The position numbers and the translations under genes are program-made. A stretch of 64,000 bases of DNA from Micractinium sp. NFX-FRZ. Its lineage: Eukaryota > Chlorophyta > Trebouxiophyceae > Chlorellales > Chlorellaceae. The DNA lies in contig JAPTJF010000214.1 in assembly GCA_029339195.1 (NCBI GenBank), positions 1 to 64,000 on the forward strand, given 5' to 3'. The notes under the pieces are model-generated. The model saw only the letters and a program-made list of their open reading frames with translations. It did no database searches and was not told the DNA's origin. Shown here piece by piece: positions 41,901 through 53,282 of the stretch. Each line of letters begins with the position of its first letter. The first letter of the stretch is position 1.

Positions 41901-44900
41901 TGCCGGCGGGGGCGGGCAGCGGGGGAGGCGGCGGGCAGGGACATGAGCTGGGAGAGCAGAAGTGCGTGTGCGCACGGGGTGGGGCATAGGCGCGGCACAG
42001 CTTGCAGTCAGCTGGCTCGAGCGCAGGCTGGTTGCCACACGGCACTTACGCGGGTGCAAGTGTTGCGGTCCTCACCCCTGCCACTGCCTTCCCGCTGCTG
42101 CCGCAGGCAACATCATCGGCAGCCTGATTGCGGCCTACATGCTGCGCTTCGGCTGGGGCTGGTCCTTTGTGGTGCCGGGCGCCTTCATCGCAGCCAGCGG
42201 TGCGCCTGCTGCCGCCCTGTTGAGCCCCTGCACTCGTGCGCTCGTCTCGCCGCTCAACAGACCGCCTTGCTGCTCCGGCACCCATCCCTGCCCCAACGAG
42301 TGCCTGTTATGCGCGCCTTGCTGTTCCCTGACCTCACACCTGCCCTCTGAGTCAACCTTGCAGGCCTGGTCATCTTCACCTTTTTGGTGGTGGAGCCCCA
42401 AGACATTGGCTTCCTGCCCCAGTCGGGGTCCGTGCTGGGCAGCGAGGTGCGCTTGCCCGGCTGGGAAGCCGAGCAGGAGGCGCCATTTGATGGCGTGCCG
42501 GCTGCGATGGGCATTGGGCTGCCAGCCTGGCAAGCTAGCAGGCGGTTGGTTTAAGTTTCCTCCCAGCGCCAGCCCCGCCCGCTGGTCCGTCGGTGGCGCG
42601 TTGAACCGCCGCGTGCCCGCCCTGGCCCAGCGGTGCTGCCGGACGCCCTCTGTGCACGCTGTCGAACATGTTGGTGCAGCGCCGCCCTTTGGGACAGTAC
42701 ACCCGCCCGCAAGCTGCCCGCCCCCTGCGCTTTACTTGCCCCCCTGCAGGCCGGCGGCAGCGAGCCGCTGACCCCGCGCAGCGAGGCGTCTGACGTGTCG
42801 GGCATGTCGGCCGAGGCGCGCGCCTACCTGGAGCGCCACCTGGCCAACATTGCACGCGGGCGCGGCGGCCTGGTGCCCGCCCACGTGCAGGCGCAGCTGG
42901 GTGAGGGCGGCAGGGGGTGCATGGGTGGGGAAGGCGTGTGCCGAGGCAAGCGCTGCTTGGGGGCACACGGGCACGGTGTCCACGGGCGTGCGCAGCTGGG
43001 CGCGGGGCAGGGGTGATGGGGAGGATTGGCTGTGGTTGGACTGCATTGCAAGAGGGGATCTTTGTTGCCGCTTGGAAATGGTGGCCTGCCCATAGGCCAT
43101 TCAACCCACCCTCTGGCTGGCTGCCCCACATGCTGCCCCACCATGGCGCCTGCAGACAAGCACCACACCATCCATGGCGGCCACGGCAAGCACGGCCTCT
43201 GGGGCATGGGCTCTACGCTGGTGCTGCACAACAAGCGGCGGTGAGCGGGCAGCCGGCTGGCGGCGAGGCCCACCGGTTGAGCGGCCTGAGCTGTGTTGAG
43301 TGGCGGCACATCTTCCGCTTGGAGCCTCAGCCCTGCTGGGCACCTCACCCCTGCTGCACCTCACTTGTATCACCCCATGCTGTGCCACGCTGGTTGCAGT
43401 GACAGCGTGGAGGGCAGCGAGGCGGACCTGCTGCTGGGCGGCTCCCCCCGCTCCGACCGCACCTTCATGTCCACACGGGACAAGGTGGGGGGGCGGTACT
43501 GCAGGGTACCACACAGGATTTACGGTGGAGGCACCGCTGCAGCTGCGGGCAAGCTGCCACAGAATGCAGCGGAGCACGCGTGTGACAGGGTGTGCAGGGG
43601 GCAAAGGGGTGACGGCTTTTGAGAGAGGGGTTGGTTGGCGCAAGCTGGCCTACCAGGCCTCGTCAGCATCCCCCTGCTGCTCCTGCTCACCCCTGGACCC
43701 TTGGTGTTCTCACTGTGTGTGTGCGTCCTCGCAGGCGGGCGTGTCCTTCCTTGCGGCCTGGGCAATCCCTGGCGTGGCCGGTGAGGGATTTGCCGCCCCT
43801 GCCGCTGGCTCTTGTGTGACTGTCGCGTTGCCACCTGTGCACACACATACCGCTGCCTCTCGTCTCCTGCATGCACTCCCGGTTGTCCTGCCCTCGTCCT
43901 ACCTGCCCACAATCCTCTCCTGCCTCGGTCCCCATCCCTGCCCACCTCAACTCCCGCTCCCACGTAGCCACCCTTGGCCCCTCTGCCCTTGCAGCTGTTT
44001 CCACTACCTTGTTTTCATCCTCACGGCGGCGGCGTACATCTCACCCCCTTGGCTCCCCGCTCTCCTCCCAATCGTCTTCCCCTCCCCGCAGTGTTTGCCA
44101 TGACCCTCTTCTTCGCCAAGCTGGTGGCCTACACCTTCCTCTACTGGCTGCCCTACTACATCTCAACCACCGAGGTCGGCGGCCGCTCCCTCACGCCCTC
44201 GGTGAGTGGGGGAGGGGCGGGGGCAGGGGCTGCCTGCTGTTGTTGCCACGAAAGTGAGCCGCTGCTTGGTCGAGGCAGGGGAGGACAGGGCGCAGTGGGA
44301 AGACAAGAAAATAGGTTCCCCTGATACATTTTGGGAATAGCGACGGGGACAGCCAGATGCATGTGCTGTACGTGGTGACAAGTGGAAGAAGCGGCCTCGG
44401 CCCGCCAGCAATTCTCTCTGTGCTGGTCTACATGGGCAGAGCAAGGCTAGGTGCGCTGGCTGGCTGCTGACCAGGCACCCGCACGCACCCTCTCACTTGC
44501 AACCTCCCTACCTGCCGCAGGAGGCGGGCAACCTGTCCATCCTGTTTGATGTGGGCGGCGTGCTGGGCGGCACCATCGCAGGCTGGCTGTCGGGTGAGCC
44601 CACTGCCCAAGGGTTGTCGTAATGAGGCAACGGCGTGCTGTGGTGTGCTGTGGCCAGGATGCCAGCTCAGCTGCCGCCTGCCCCCCATATCAGCTGCCCC
44701 TCGTATGTGCTGCGGGCGTCGCACCCCACTTGAACATTGCACGCCTGTGCACCCAGCCTGCTGCTCCCCGCCCCCTCTCCCACCTATGCTGCAGATGCCT
44801 CTGGCGCCTCCGCCGTCGTCTCCTTCGCCTTTGTGCTCTCCGCCATCCCTTTCCTCTACATGTACCGCGTGTTTGGGGAGGTCAGCTTCGCGGGTGAGTG

Positions 44901-46610
44901 CTGGACATGGGGGAACAGAGGCAGCCAAGTGGGCTGGGTATTTGGGAGGCCAGCTTTGCGAGGGAGGGTCACGGGGAGGGCGGTTGGGAGGGCACCTGCG
45001 TGGGATTCGATGCACAAGGGGGATCTGCTGGGTGTGCGGCCTTGGAGAGGCCCGGCTTGCTGGGCTGGGCTGGGCTGGCCAGCGATTCTCACCCTCTCTC
45101 CCCCTCACCCTCACCCCCACCCCTCTTTCCCTCCCCCCCAGTCAACATTGCGCTGATGATGGCCGCCGGCTTCTTTGTCAACGGGCCCTACGCCCTCATC
45201 ACCACCGCTGTGTCGGCAGACCTGGGCACACACAAGAGCCTGGCAGGTGGGCGGGCAGGCGGGGCGGCTGGCGGGGGTGCAGAGAGCCGAGGGTTTGTTG
45301 ACGGGGCGGGGGTGCTCTTACTGCGGCATCTCATAATGGCTCTTCAATCAAGCAACCAATCAATGACATGGTTCGATAAAACATCAACACGCTGCAGGCA
45401 ACGAGAAGGCTCTGGCCACTGTGACGGCCATCATTGACGGCATGGGGTCCATTGGGGCTGCCATCGGGCCCCTCATGACCGGGTACATCTCCGGTGAGTC
45501 CAGTGGTTGAGCGGGCAGGGTGGTAGTAGTTTTTCAGCAGCAGGCAAGGAGAGTGTGTGCGGAGAGAGGCCAGCTGGGCAGAGTGCGTGAGCGGGGTGTT
45601 GAGCAGAGTTGACACTGGCTGCCGCGCGTGCATGGGCCGCAGCTGCGTCACGCCCCTTTGTCTGCATGCCCCAACGGCTGCCTCCGATGACTGCCTCACT
45701 GCGTGCCATCGTGCCGCCCGGCCTCTTCGCTTGCATGCCCCGTTGCCCCCGCCCTGTTCCCCACCCTCGGCACCCCTTCCCTCCTCCCTCCCTCCCTTTT
45801 CAGAGCTGCCCGGCGGCTTTGACAATGTCTTCTACATGCTCTACGGGGCAGCTGCCACAGCAGGTGGGGTCACGTGCTTGGTAGTCAGTACAAGCTTGCT
45901 GTGGTGTGCGTGGCTTATGGTAGGGGGCCGCGAAGCGTGTGGGTGTATGGAAAAGCCGCCGCGCCTGGTGGGGCAAGGTGGTAGGCCTGGCGGCGGCGGT
46001 GGTTGGGACGTGCACGGGGCAGCCTTTGGGCAGGCACGGTGCACGGATTTCGAAGCATGCATGCCATGGATCTTCCCAGTAAAAAGCTGTGCGCACCCGG
46101 CCCCCCTTCCCTCCGCCCCGCAGGCCTGCTGCTCACTGGGCTGGTGTTCAAGGAGATTCGTGACATGGTGCGCCGGCGGCGCGCTGCCCAGCAGGGCGGG
46201 CGTGTCGCCACAGAGGGCAATGAGGCCGCCATGCTGACAGAGGGGGACACCCACGTGTCAGACACCTTCAGCTTCCTGCCGCCCGGCGTGCCCTCTGGCG
46301 GCGCAGGTGCGCACGGAGGGCGTTGGCTGCAGCGGGGGTTGGGAGGGGAAGCGGTGAGACGCTTGTTGGTTGGCAGGCTGTTGTGCAGTGGGAGGTGGGG
46401 GTGTTCTGAGGGCCCTGCTTGTGTGCTGGCCGTTTGTGGAGTGCTTGCTTTTTGCGGTGCTGCCCAGGCCCCGGTGGCAAAGCAGGTCTGCGTACGCAGC
46501 ACAGCGCGTCTGTGCCAACAACCATGCATGTTCTCTCTCCCTTCTGCCCGTGGTGCCGCTGCCTGCCTGCAGTGCGTACCATTGATAATGAGACGGGCGT
46601 GGTGGTGTGA
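38955..46610 (+). CDS. SLC37-type sugar-phosphate/phosphate exchanger (MFS)
   Basis: Twelve-span major facilitator exchanging glycerol-3-phosphate or hexose phosphate for phosphate. Exons: 38955-39001 (start uncertain; alternative ATG 38643), about 39132-39837 (acceptor uncertain), 40087-40201, 40775-40909, 41078-41137, 41528-41629, 41785-41895, 42107-42199, 42364-42446 or -42548, 42750-42900, 43156-43240, 43400-43484, 43735-43780, 44092-44201, 44521-44593, 44795-44893, 45142-45246, 45398-45493, 45804-45863, 46124-46306, 46573-46610. Family marks: LCYTAYHASRKPPSIVKS, FGMFVSGHLGDRVDLRYFL, GLLQATGWPSVVSVMANWFG, RGLIMGVWNAHTSVGNIIGS, LPYYISTTEV, DVGGVLGGTIAGWLSD. The long Ser/Ala-rich cytosolic N-terminus, with basic VVKKQQRRFEEEWRHEGG, and the His/Gly-rich central loop (DKHHTIHGGHGKHGLWG) are unusual. 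Most introns are phase 1, splitting a Gly codon. Confidence 0.88.
40508..40527. repeat. Short inverted repeat in an intron
   Basis: CCATGGG at 40508 and CCCATGG ending at 40527 surround a 6-base loop (CTAGCA) within the transporter's third intron. Probably incidental. Confidence 0.4.
41702..41748 (+). repeat. Intronic copy of the transporter's GLLQATGW exon start
   Basis: TGCTGCAGGCCACCGGCTGG at 41704-41723 is identical, 20 of 20, to 41788-41807 at the start of the real exon, an offset of 84 bases. The next 25 bases are clearly related (TCCAGTGCGGTGCCC against CCCAGCGTGGTGTCC). It lies wholly inside the 155-base intron 41630-41784. Confidence 0.85.
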
Positions 46611-47372
46611 GGAGCATGGCTGCGCCGTCCGCGAGGCAGCCTGGCCCTTGTTGCAGCAGCGGGAAGCCGAGGCGGGGCGAGGCGAGGGTGCTGCGGATGC
46701 GCAGCGCTCTGCCAGGCTACCACCTGCTGTGCTTGATGTGTTGAGGCATGGCAGTCGTCCGGTGCTTGTCTTGTGTGCTTCCCTCGGGCCCACCCGCGCA
46801 TTCTTTCATTTGCTGTGTGTTTGTTTTTGCTCGTCTTGCCCAGAGTGCTGTTGCCTGCCTGCCGGGGCTGTGCGGGCGGAGCGTGCGAGCTGCTCCATGC
46901 GCCGCTGCTCCTCTGCCAACCTCTGATGCGAATCAATTGAGCTGCAATGTATCAGGCTCGATCTAAGACATCCACGGGGCTGTCCGTTGGCTACACTACA
47001 GTGGACCTTTGCAAAGGCCGAGGTCACACGCCGGTAACCCCTCCTGCTTCCGATGAAATTGTTACGGCACATAGGCCTATGTGCCGTGGCACATAGGCCA
47101 CTCAGTTCCGGCTTATGCGCACGTGACAGGAGTGACGTGGTGACAGCCAGCCTCAGAGCCACTTTACGGACAGTTTGCTCCCCAAGGGTCTCAACGTGTG
47201 ATGGGGGATTGGCAGCAGCAGGATGTTAGCCTTCAAGTCAAGCGCCCTTGAGGAGGTGCGAACACGGACGAGGTCGCCCCTGTGCGGGGACCACACGTGT
47301 TCACATGGCGATGCATGCCCCGGGGGCACGGCGGTGGATGGCACGGAGGGCGGGGAGCCGACCTAGCGCTTC
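46611..47372. other. Intergenic region with palindrome
   Basis: 760 bases between two same-strand genes. It should hold the transporter 3'UTR and the next promoter. Apart from the palindrome at 47064-47087, no exon or RNA gene is supported. Confidence 0.4.
47064..47087. repeat. Perfect 24-bp palindrome plus half-site
   Basis: ACGGCACATAGG at 47064-47075 is followed directly by its reverse complement CCTATGTGCCGT. A further half-site GGCACATAGGCC begins at 47088. It lies about 285 bases upstream of the 47373 start. It could be a dimeric regulator site or a hairpin end of the preceding transcript. Confidence 0.75.
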
Positions 47373-49608
47373 ATGGCCCGCGGCGCCTGGCTGCTCCTGC
47401 AGCAGCCAGGAGGCGATGCTAATGCGATCAACCACTCAGCTTTGTGCAAGATGCCACGGGGCGCGCTGGGTGGAGGCCGCGGGGCAGCTGCTCAGCCCCC
47501 ACCGCCGGTCCTGGCGTCACCGCCACACACTGCCGCCCGCCGACAAACCGTGCCCTTGCCCTGCGCGCAGAGCTTCATACGGCAGCGCAACGCGCAGCTG
47601 GTGACCCAGGATGAGGCGTGGGCTCTGTTCAACCTGGTGTTTGGGCTGGCGGGCCTGATGAAGGTGCGGCGGGGCGCCTGCGCAGGAGCAGAGGGCCACT
47701 GTGTGGTGGGCGTGCACCCAGGGCTTGGGTGCAGGGAAAGCATTGCAGCGTTGGAAACCCTGGGAGCCGCCGTGCGTGATGCGCCTGCCATACCCGCGTT
47801 TCCCCCCTCCATGCCTGCAGTACGTGACGCTTGCAAAGTGGCCGCCACTGCGGGAGGCAGCCACCATTGCCACGTGGGCCGCCTGGTCGCCGCTGCAGCT
47901 GCTGCTCATGCGCCACAGGTGGGATGGGGTGGGGTGGCGTGGTGGCAGGCAGGATGGGGCTGGGCACGCGGCCAGGCGGCGTTCATGGTACAGCTGCGGT
48001 GGGGGGTGGGGTGCAGCACCGAGCGCGTAAGTTTCCCCTTCTCCCAGCGGCAGCACACAACCCCCTGAACCCTGCTCTGCCCTGCAGGAGGGACTGGTAC
48101 GTGGCCAACCGCCTCAGATTCGTGATGGTCATGCGCGTCACACGATTCCTGCTGCGTGAGTGACAGCAATGGCAGGGGCGGGAGCGGGGTGCCGGCAACG
48201 TCAAAAAGCGTGCCAGGAGGGCGTGCTCTGGCGGCCCCCGCTGGGTGCTGCTTGCTGCACACATTGTGCCACACCGGTCGGAACCGGCGGTGCGACCTCC
48301 GCTCCCTGAGACCTGCCCACAGCCGGGTGCTTAAAAGACCCGCTCCCTGCCCTGCCCTGCCCCGTCCCGCCTGCTGGGCGTGCTGTGCAGTGATCCAGGA
48401 TGTGCCCACACGGGAGGACATTTGGGTGGGCGGCCCCCAGGCCCTGCCCAGCACCCCCCTCGCCATCTACACCCACCTCTGCTGGAAGGTGCGTTGCGTG
48501 GCTGCGGCAGCAGGCGCGGGCGGGGCGGCCAGTGCTGGGCGTCAGCGCGCAGCGGTGGGAGGCGAACTGGGGCGTGCGTGGCCTTGGAAGCAGCGGTTTG
48601 TGCGCGGTCACTCACCGATGGTGCCCGGAATCGAGGTTATCTAATCCCGGGATGTGCTCACGTGCACGGTCGAGCACCGGCGGCTGGCGCAACCATGGCA
48701 CTGCCCACCTCCTTCCTGCCACCCAGCCGGCCAGCTGCCGTGCCGTCCGATCCTGCTCCCCTGCCACTGACCCACCCCGCTCCCCGCTTGTCCCTGGGGC
48801 CTGGCTGCAGGTCAACGTGTTAGTGCTCATCGCCTGTGGCATCATCCTGCCCATGCGTCTGCTCCTGCCCACCCAGCTGGCCTTCCTCCTGCTCACCCTA
48901 CGGGCCAGCGCCCTGCGCTGCCGCCAAGAGTGCGGCATGCCCGACGGCGGCCTGGCAGCTGCTGCGGCGGCGGCGTGCAGCAGCACGCTAGCGGGCAGCA
49001 GCGGTGGTGGTGCAGCAGGGGCCTGCCCCCTGCCGGGTGGGGTGAGCTCCGGAGCCATGGAACGTTATTACCGTACCGTGTGCAGCTGGATCCGCAGGCT
49101 GACTCCGCGGGTGCTCTGGGCGCTGCCCGCCCGCTGGAGCTCGCACGGAGGCGGCGGCAGCGGCGGGAGCGCGTGCCTTGGCCACTGCTTCGCCGCCCAC
49201 GGCTGGCTGCAGGTGCGCTGCCCGCTGCAACGTGCTGCGCCTGCTTGGCTGCTGCTGCGCCTGCTTGTGATGGCCAGTCGCCGCCACATGCTTGCACCCC
49301 ATTGGACGCCCGCTCACGCCCCTCCCCGCACTCGGGCCCCTGCTATTGCTGCGCAGGCTGTGGGTGGCGTGCTGTTCCCCACACTCCTGCTCTGGCTGTG
49401 GGAGGAGCGGCTGCGTGCGCGGCACGTGTGCCGCTGCCAGCAGCAGCAGCAGCAGCGGCAGCGGCAGGGCCAGCAGCAGGAGCAGCGGCAGCTTGACCTT
49501 GGAGACCCGCACGATCGCTGCATTCAGCCGCTGAAGCTGCCGTCCCTTCTGTGCTGGTTTGTTTCCAGCTCCTGGCTCATGTGGCTGCTGCTTGAGGCGC
49601 TGCTGTGA
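47373..49608 (+). CDS. Multi-pass membrane protein, probable paralogue of the 11.4-kb gene
   Basis: Exons 47373-47663, 47821-47918, 48088-48155, 48391-48488, 48811-49212 and 49357-49608 join in phase to 402 residues. Start and extent of the first exon are less certain. Hydrophobic segments: AWALFNLVFGLAGLMK, EAATIATWAAWSPLQLLLM, VNVLVLIACGIILPMRLLLP, LAFLLLTLRA, AVGGVLFPTLLLWLWEE and a terminal LLCWFVSSSWLMWLLLEALL. A basic run (RHRRDWYVANRLRF) and a Gln/Arg-rich loop (RHVCRCQQQQQQRQRQ) lie on loops. GVLFPTLLLWLWEERLRARH matches GFVLPTCLIWATELHSRRAF of the 11.4-kb gene, and LLLPTQLAFLLL matches its ALPQQAALTVILL. The family is not recognised; transport or sensing is possible but unproven. Confidence 0.75.
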
Positions 49609-49705
49609 TTTCCTGCATGCCTTAAACACACGCCACAGCCCGCCACTCCAGAATACGCGAACGATAAACTCCCAAGGTTTTTATTAATCGGCGTGCGTTG
49701 TCAGG

Positions 49706-49710
49706 TGTAA
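49706..49710 (+). terminator. TGTAA motif for the gene at 47.4-49.6 kb
   Basis: TGTAA lies 98 bases after the stop, in a locally AT-rich stretch (TTTTTATTAAT at 49678). The remaining 49.7-50.28 kb contains no supported exon and should be 3'UTR of the convergent SBP gene. Confidence 0.55.
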
Positions 49711-50282
49711 CTGCTACCAAGTGCCTAGAAGGCAGTGTGCACAATGAAGGTACGCGCACTAACAGAAAGAATGGGCGAGTATTACGCAGCAAGGGGGGAG
49801 GGGAGTGGGTGGGGGCATGAGGGGCAAACGTGGGTGGAGCAGAGGCACGCATTGGCCGGCGGCGGCCATGGAAGGGCGAAATGTGCATGTTGCTTTGCTC
49901 AAGGCGCTGCACAGGCCCAGCCTGGGATGCGCATGCGCGGTGCTCAAAAGAAGCGTGGATCTTGGTGTGTTCACAAATAAGGCCAGGCATTCGAATGCTG
50001 TTGGGACTGTAGTGATCAAAGAGGGCACGCTGGAAAGAAGCAGGCAAGCAGGTAGAACAGGTGTGTACTCGTCTGGGCGGCACAAAAGGCAGGGGGCTCG
50101 TCCAGGAATGTACCGATGGCAGTGGAGAGGGAGGGCGGGAAGGGGGGGAGGGGCACAGGCCAGGCAGCCGCACAACAGCATGCCCGGCTGCCAGAGCACT
50201 GGGATCTCCTGTCACCCCACCTCGCTGGAGCATGCGCCCATCAGTTGGGCCACAGCCAGCGCAGCGCAGCGCAGCATGCCGC

Positions 50283-53222
50283 TCAGCCCAGGGCGCCGCT
50301 GACCAGCGCGACGCCCATGCCCAGCACCGCCCCCGCCACCAGCAGCGTCACTGCTCCCAGCACAGCGGGGTGCAGGGCCCGCTGCAGGCAGTCATGCTCG
50401 CCCAGCTCAGGCAGCAGGCCCACCTCCAGCCCGCCATCTCGCGGCTTGGCGGAGCTCACGCCTGGCTTGCCCAGAGAGGAATTCCTGCTCAGGGAGAGCG
50501 GAGAGTCGGTGCTGCAGCCGGGCTTGGCAGCAGCAGTGGGGCTGGCGGCACGCGGCGAGGAGCCCTCCCCTGCCGACGCCGGCACGGCGGTGGCGGCGGT
50601 GGCAGCGCCGATGCTCGCTGCCGCCGGTGCGCTGGTCTCCGCTGGTGCCGGTGCCGAGGGAGCAAGCTGCTGTAGCGCTGCACGCGCCGGGTGCCAACCG
50701 TCGGCTGTCGTCGCGGGGAGCAGCAGGGCGGCGAGTGCCGGCCAGCCGGCACGCTCCGCCATGCTGACCAGGGCGCGAGCGGTGGCCCCCACACGTGACA
50801 CCGCCAGCGGGGGGTATGCGGCCTCGAATGTGGCCGAGGCCTGGGCGCCCGTAGCAGCCTCCCGTATCTGCAGGTACCGGAGCACCAGGCCACATAGGCG
50901 CAGCAGGGTGGCGCTCTCCCTGCTGGCCGGCAGGCGGGCGAGCTCGGCGGCCGCGGCGGCATGGCAGTCGGGCAGCACCAGCACCGGCACCGCCTCGCCG
51001 AGCAGCGCGCCTGCAGGGATGAAAATGAGGGCGGCTGGCTGAGAGGGCGGGCGGGGGGCGCCACAGGGGGGGCGCCTGTGGCGGCGCAAAGCTGGCAAGG
51101 CCTGACCCTCAGCTCAGGCAGCCTGCCCGCCAGCGCTGCGCCTGCAGCTGCCTGGCACCCACATGTGCACCCATGTGCACCCAGCCAGTGCTGCTCACCT
51201 TGGGACACCTCCAGCTCATACAGGCCCCACCCCAGCTGCCAGCTGTCGCCGTCGCCGTCGTGCAGCGCCGCCGCCGGCACCCACGCCTCCGCCTCCACGA
51301 CAGCCCAGCTGCTGTTCGGGGGTGCGTCCTGCTGCTCCTCGTCATCATCGGCAGCCGATCCAGACTGCTCATAACCATCAGTTGAGGCCACGGCTGCCTC
51401 CTCCACCTCCTCCTCCTCAGCATCATCATCAGAGGCCGGCGGCTCCGGCAGCTCAGCCCCCACCCGTGTCAGGCTGACAGCCAGGTGGCGCCCGCCGGAG
51501 CGGCAGTGCAGCTGCAGCCCCGCCGCGCCAGACAGCAGCGCCCGCGGGCAGCACAGCCGGAAGCGGCCGCCCGCTGCCGTCACGGTGGTGGCCTGAGGTA
51601 CCAGCTGCACCGCGGGAGGCAGCCCGCTGGCAGTGCCGCCGCCGACAGGCAGGCTGAGCAGCAGGCCGGGGCGGCCGCCGCTGTGCACCGCCAGCAGTGC
51701 CGCGCTGCCGCCGCCCACCTGCACCATCAGGCGCCCGGGGCCGGGCAGGCGCGCCGCCAGCGGGGCAAGGCGCGCCGCCACCACCGCTGCAGCGCCGGGT
51801 GCGCCCAGCCGCTGCCGTTCCTCGCTGCTCAGCAGCGCGTCGAGCGTGATGTGCACGCAGCCTGAGCGGATGCTGGCCTGGACGTGGGTGGCGGGCAGCT
51901 CCAGGGCTGACAGGAGCTCGCAGCGCAGATCAGCGGGCAGCTGCTCCGGCCGCACGCCGTAGACCTGCTCGAGGGAGGACGGGGAGGCATGGGAGGGCGG
52001 GAGGCATGAGCGGCAGCGGCTGCGGCAGAAACGGCGGCAGCAGCAGCAACCCGGAAGCTGGGCATGCTGTGCAGAGCCCTTGCACCAAGGATGTCCGTGG
52101 CTCGACCTGCTGCCTGGTGTGCTCAGCCCAAGGCAGCGTATGGCTGCTTGGCTGTGACCCTGGCCCACCCTCCATGCCCCCCACCCACCTTGAGGCTCAG
52201 CCGGCACTCGTCATAGGCAGGCACCAACCCAGCCAGCAGCTCATCCACCTCGGACTGCTGCAGAGACGGCAGCGACGGCGGCTGCTGCCCAGGCTGGCGG
52301 CCGTGCTGCTGCTGCATGTACTGCTGCTGCTGCATGTACTGCTGCTGCTGGATGTACTGCTGCTGCTGCATGTACTGCTGCTGCTGGACGTACTGCTGCT
52401 GCTGCTGGCGGTACAGCTCCTGCCGCTCAATGTACTGCTGCTGCTGCTGCTGCTGCTCCGCTGCCAGCAGCGCCTGCAGGCCGCTGCCCCACGCTGGCGC
52501 GGCGGGGGCAGCGCTGGGCACTGGCTGGGCCCTGGCGTGCCGCCCCTGCTGCAGCTGGTGCGCGGGCCAGCTGGTATTGATGCCAGGCGGTGCCATCTGT
52601 GGCTGTGTGAGCAGCGGGGCCTGGCCAGGCAGGGGTGCTGCCGGCACCGGCTGCCCTGGCAGCAGCAGGTGCTCGACATCGTCAAAGGGAGAGAACCAAG
52701 TGTCCGCAGGCTGCTGCTGCCAGTGCGCGGGGACGGGAGCCGCGCTGCCGCCGCCAGGTGCAGCGTGCACATGCCAGGCAGCGGCTGTGGAACGCTGGGG
52801 TGAGCGGGTGCCGGCAGCGCTGGCGGCGGCGCTGTAGTCGCCGGGGGAGGGCGCCATGCCCGCCGTCTCCAGAATCGCCTCTGCCAGCTTGTCTGCAGGG
52901 AGGGGCAGGAGGCAGGGGGCACAGGGGCCAGGCATGTGCTCAGCGATGAGTGTCACAGCCAGCCATCCTTCCGCTGGCCCCTGCAGAGCCGTGCCACTGG
53001 CGCCCAGGCAGCCCACACAACGAATTTGCAGTCTGAGGAGCCCCGCCCCCGCCCCACCTGTGTCGATATCCAGCAGGTCCTGCACATCCAGGGCCGACAG
53101 GGAGCCCAGGTCCCGCATGGCCGACAGCTGGAGGTGCGCCAGGCTGTCACGCGCGGGCGGCGCGGCGGACACCGCAGAGCCCTCTGCGCCGTCCGACAGT
53201 GCGGAGCCCCCCAGCAGCTCCT

Positions 53223-53282
<60 letters not shown>

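Noticed and set aside
53227..53279. CTG repeat considered as a plus-strand poly-Leu gene
   Set aside because: It is the complement of a poly-Gln tract in the SBP gene. The plus frames lack splice or start support.
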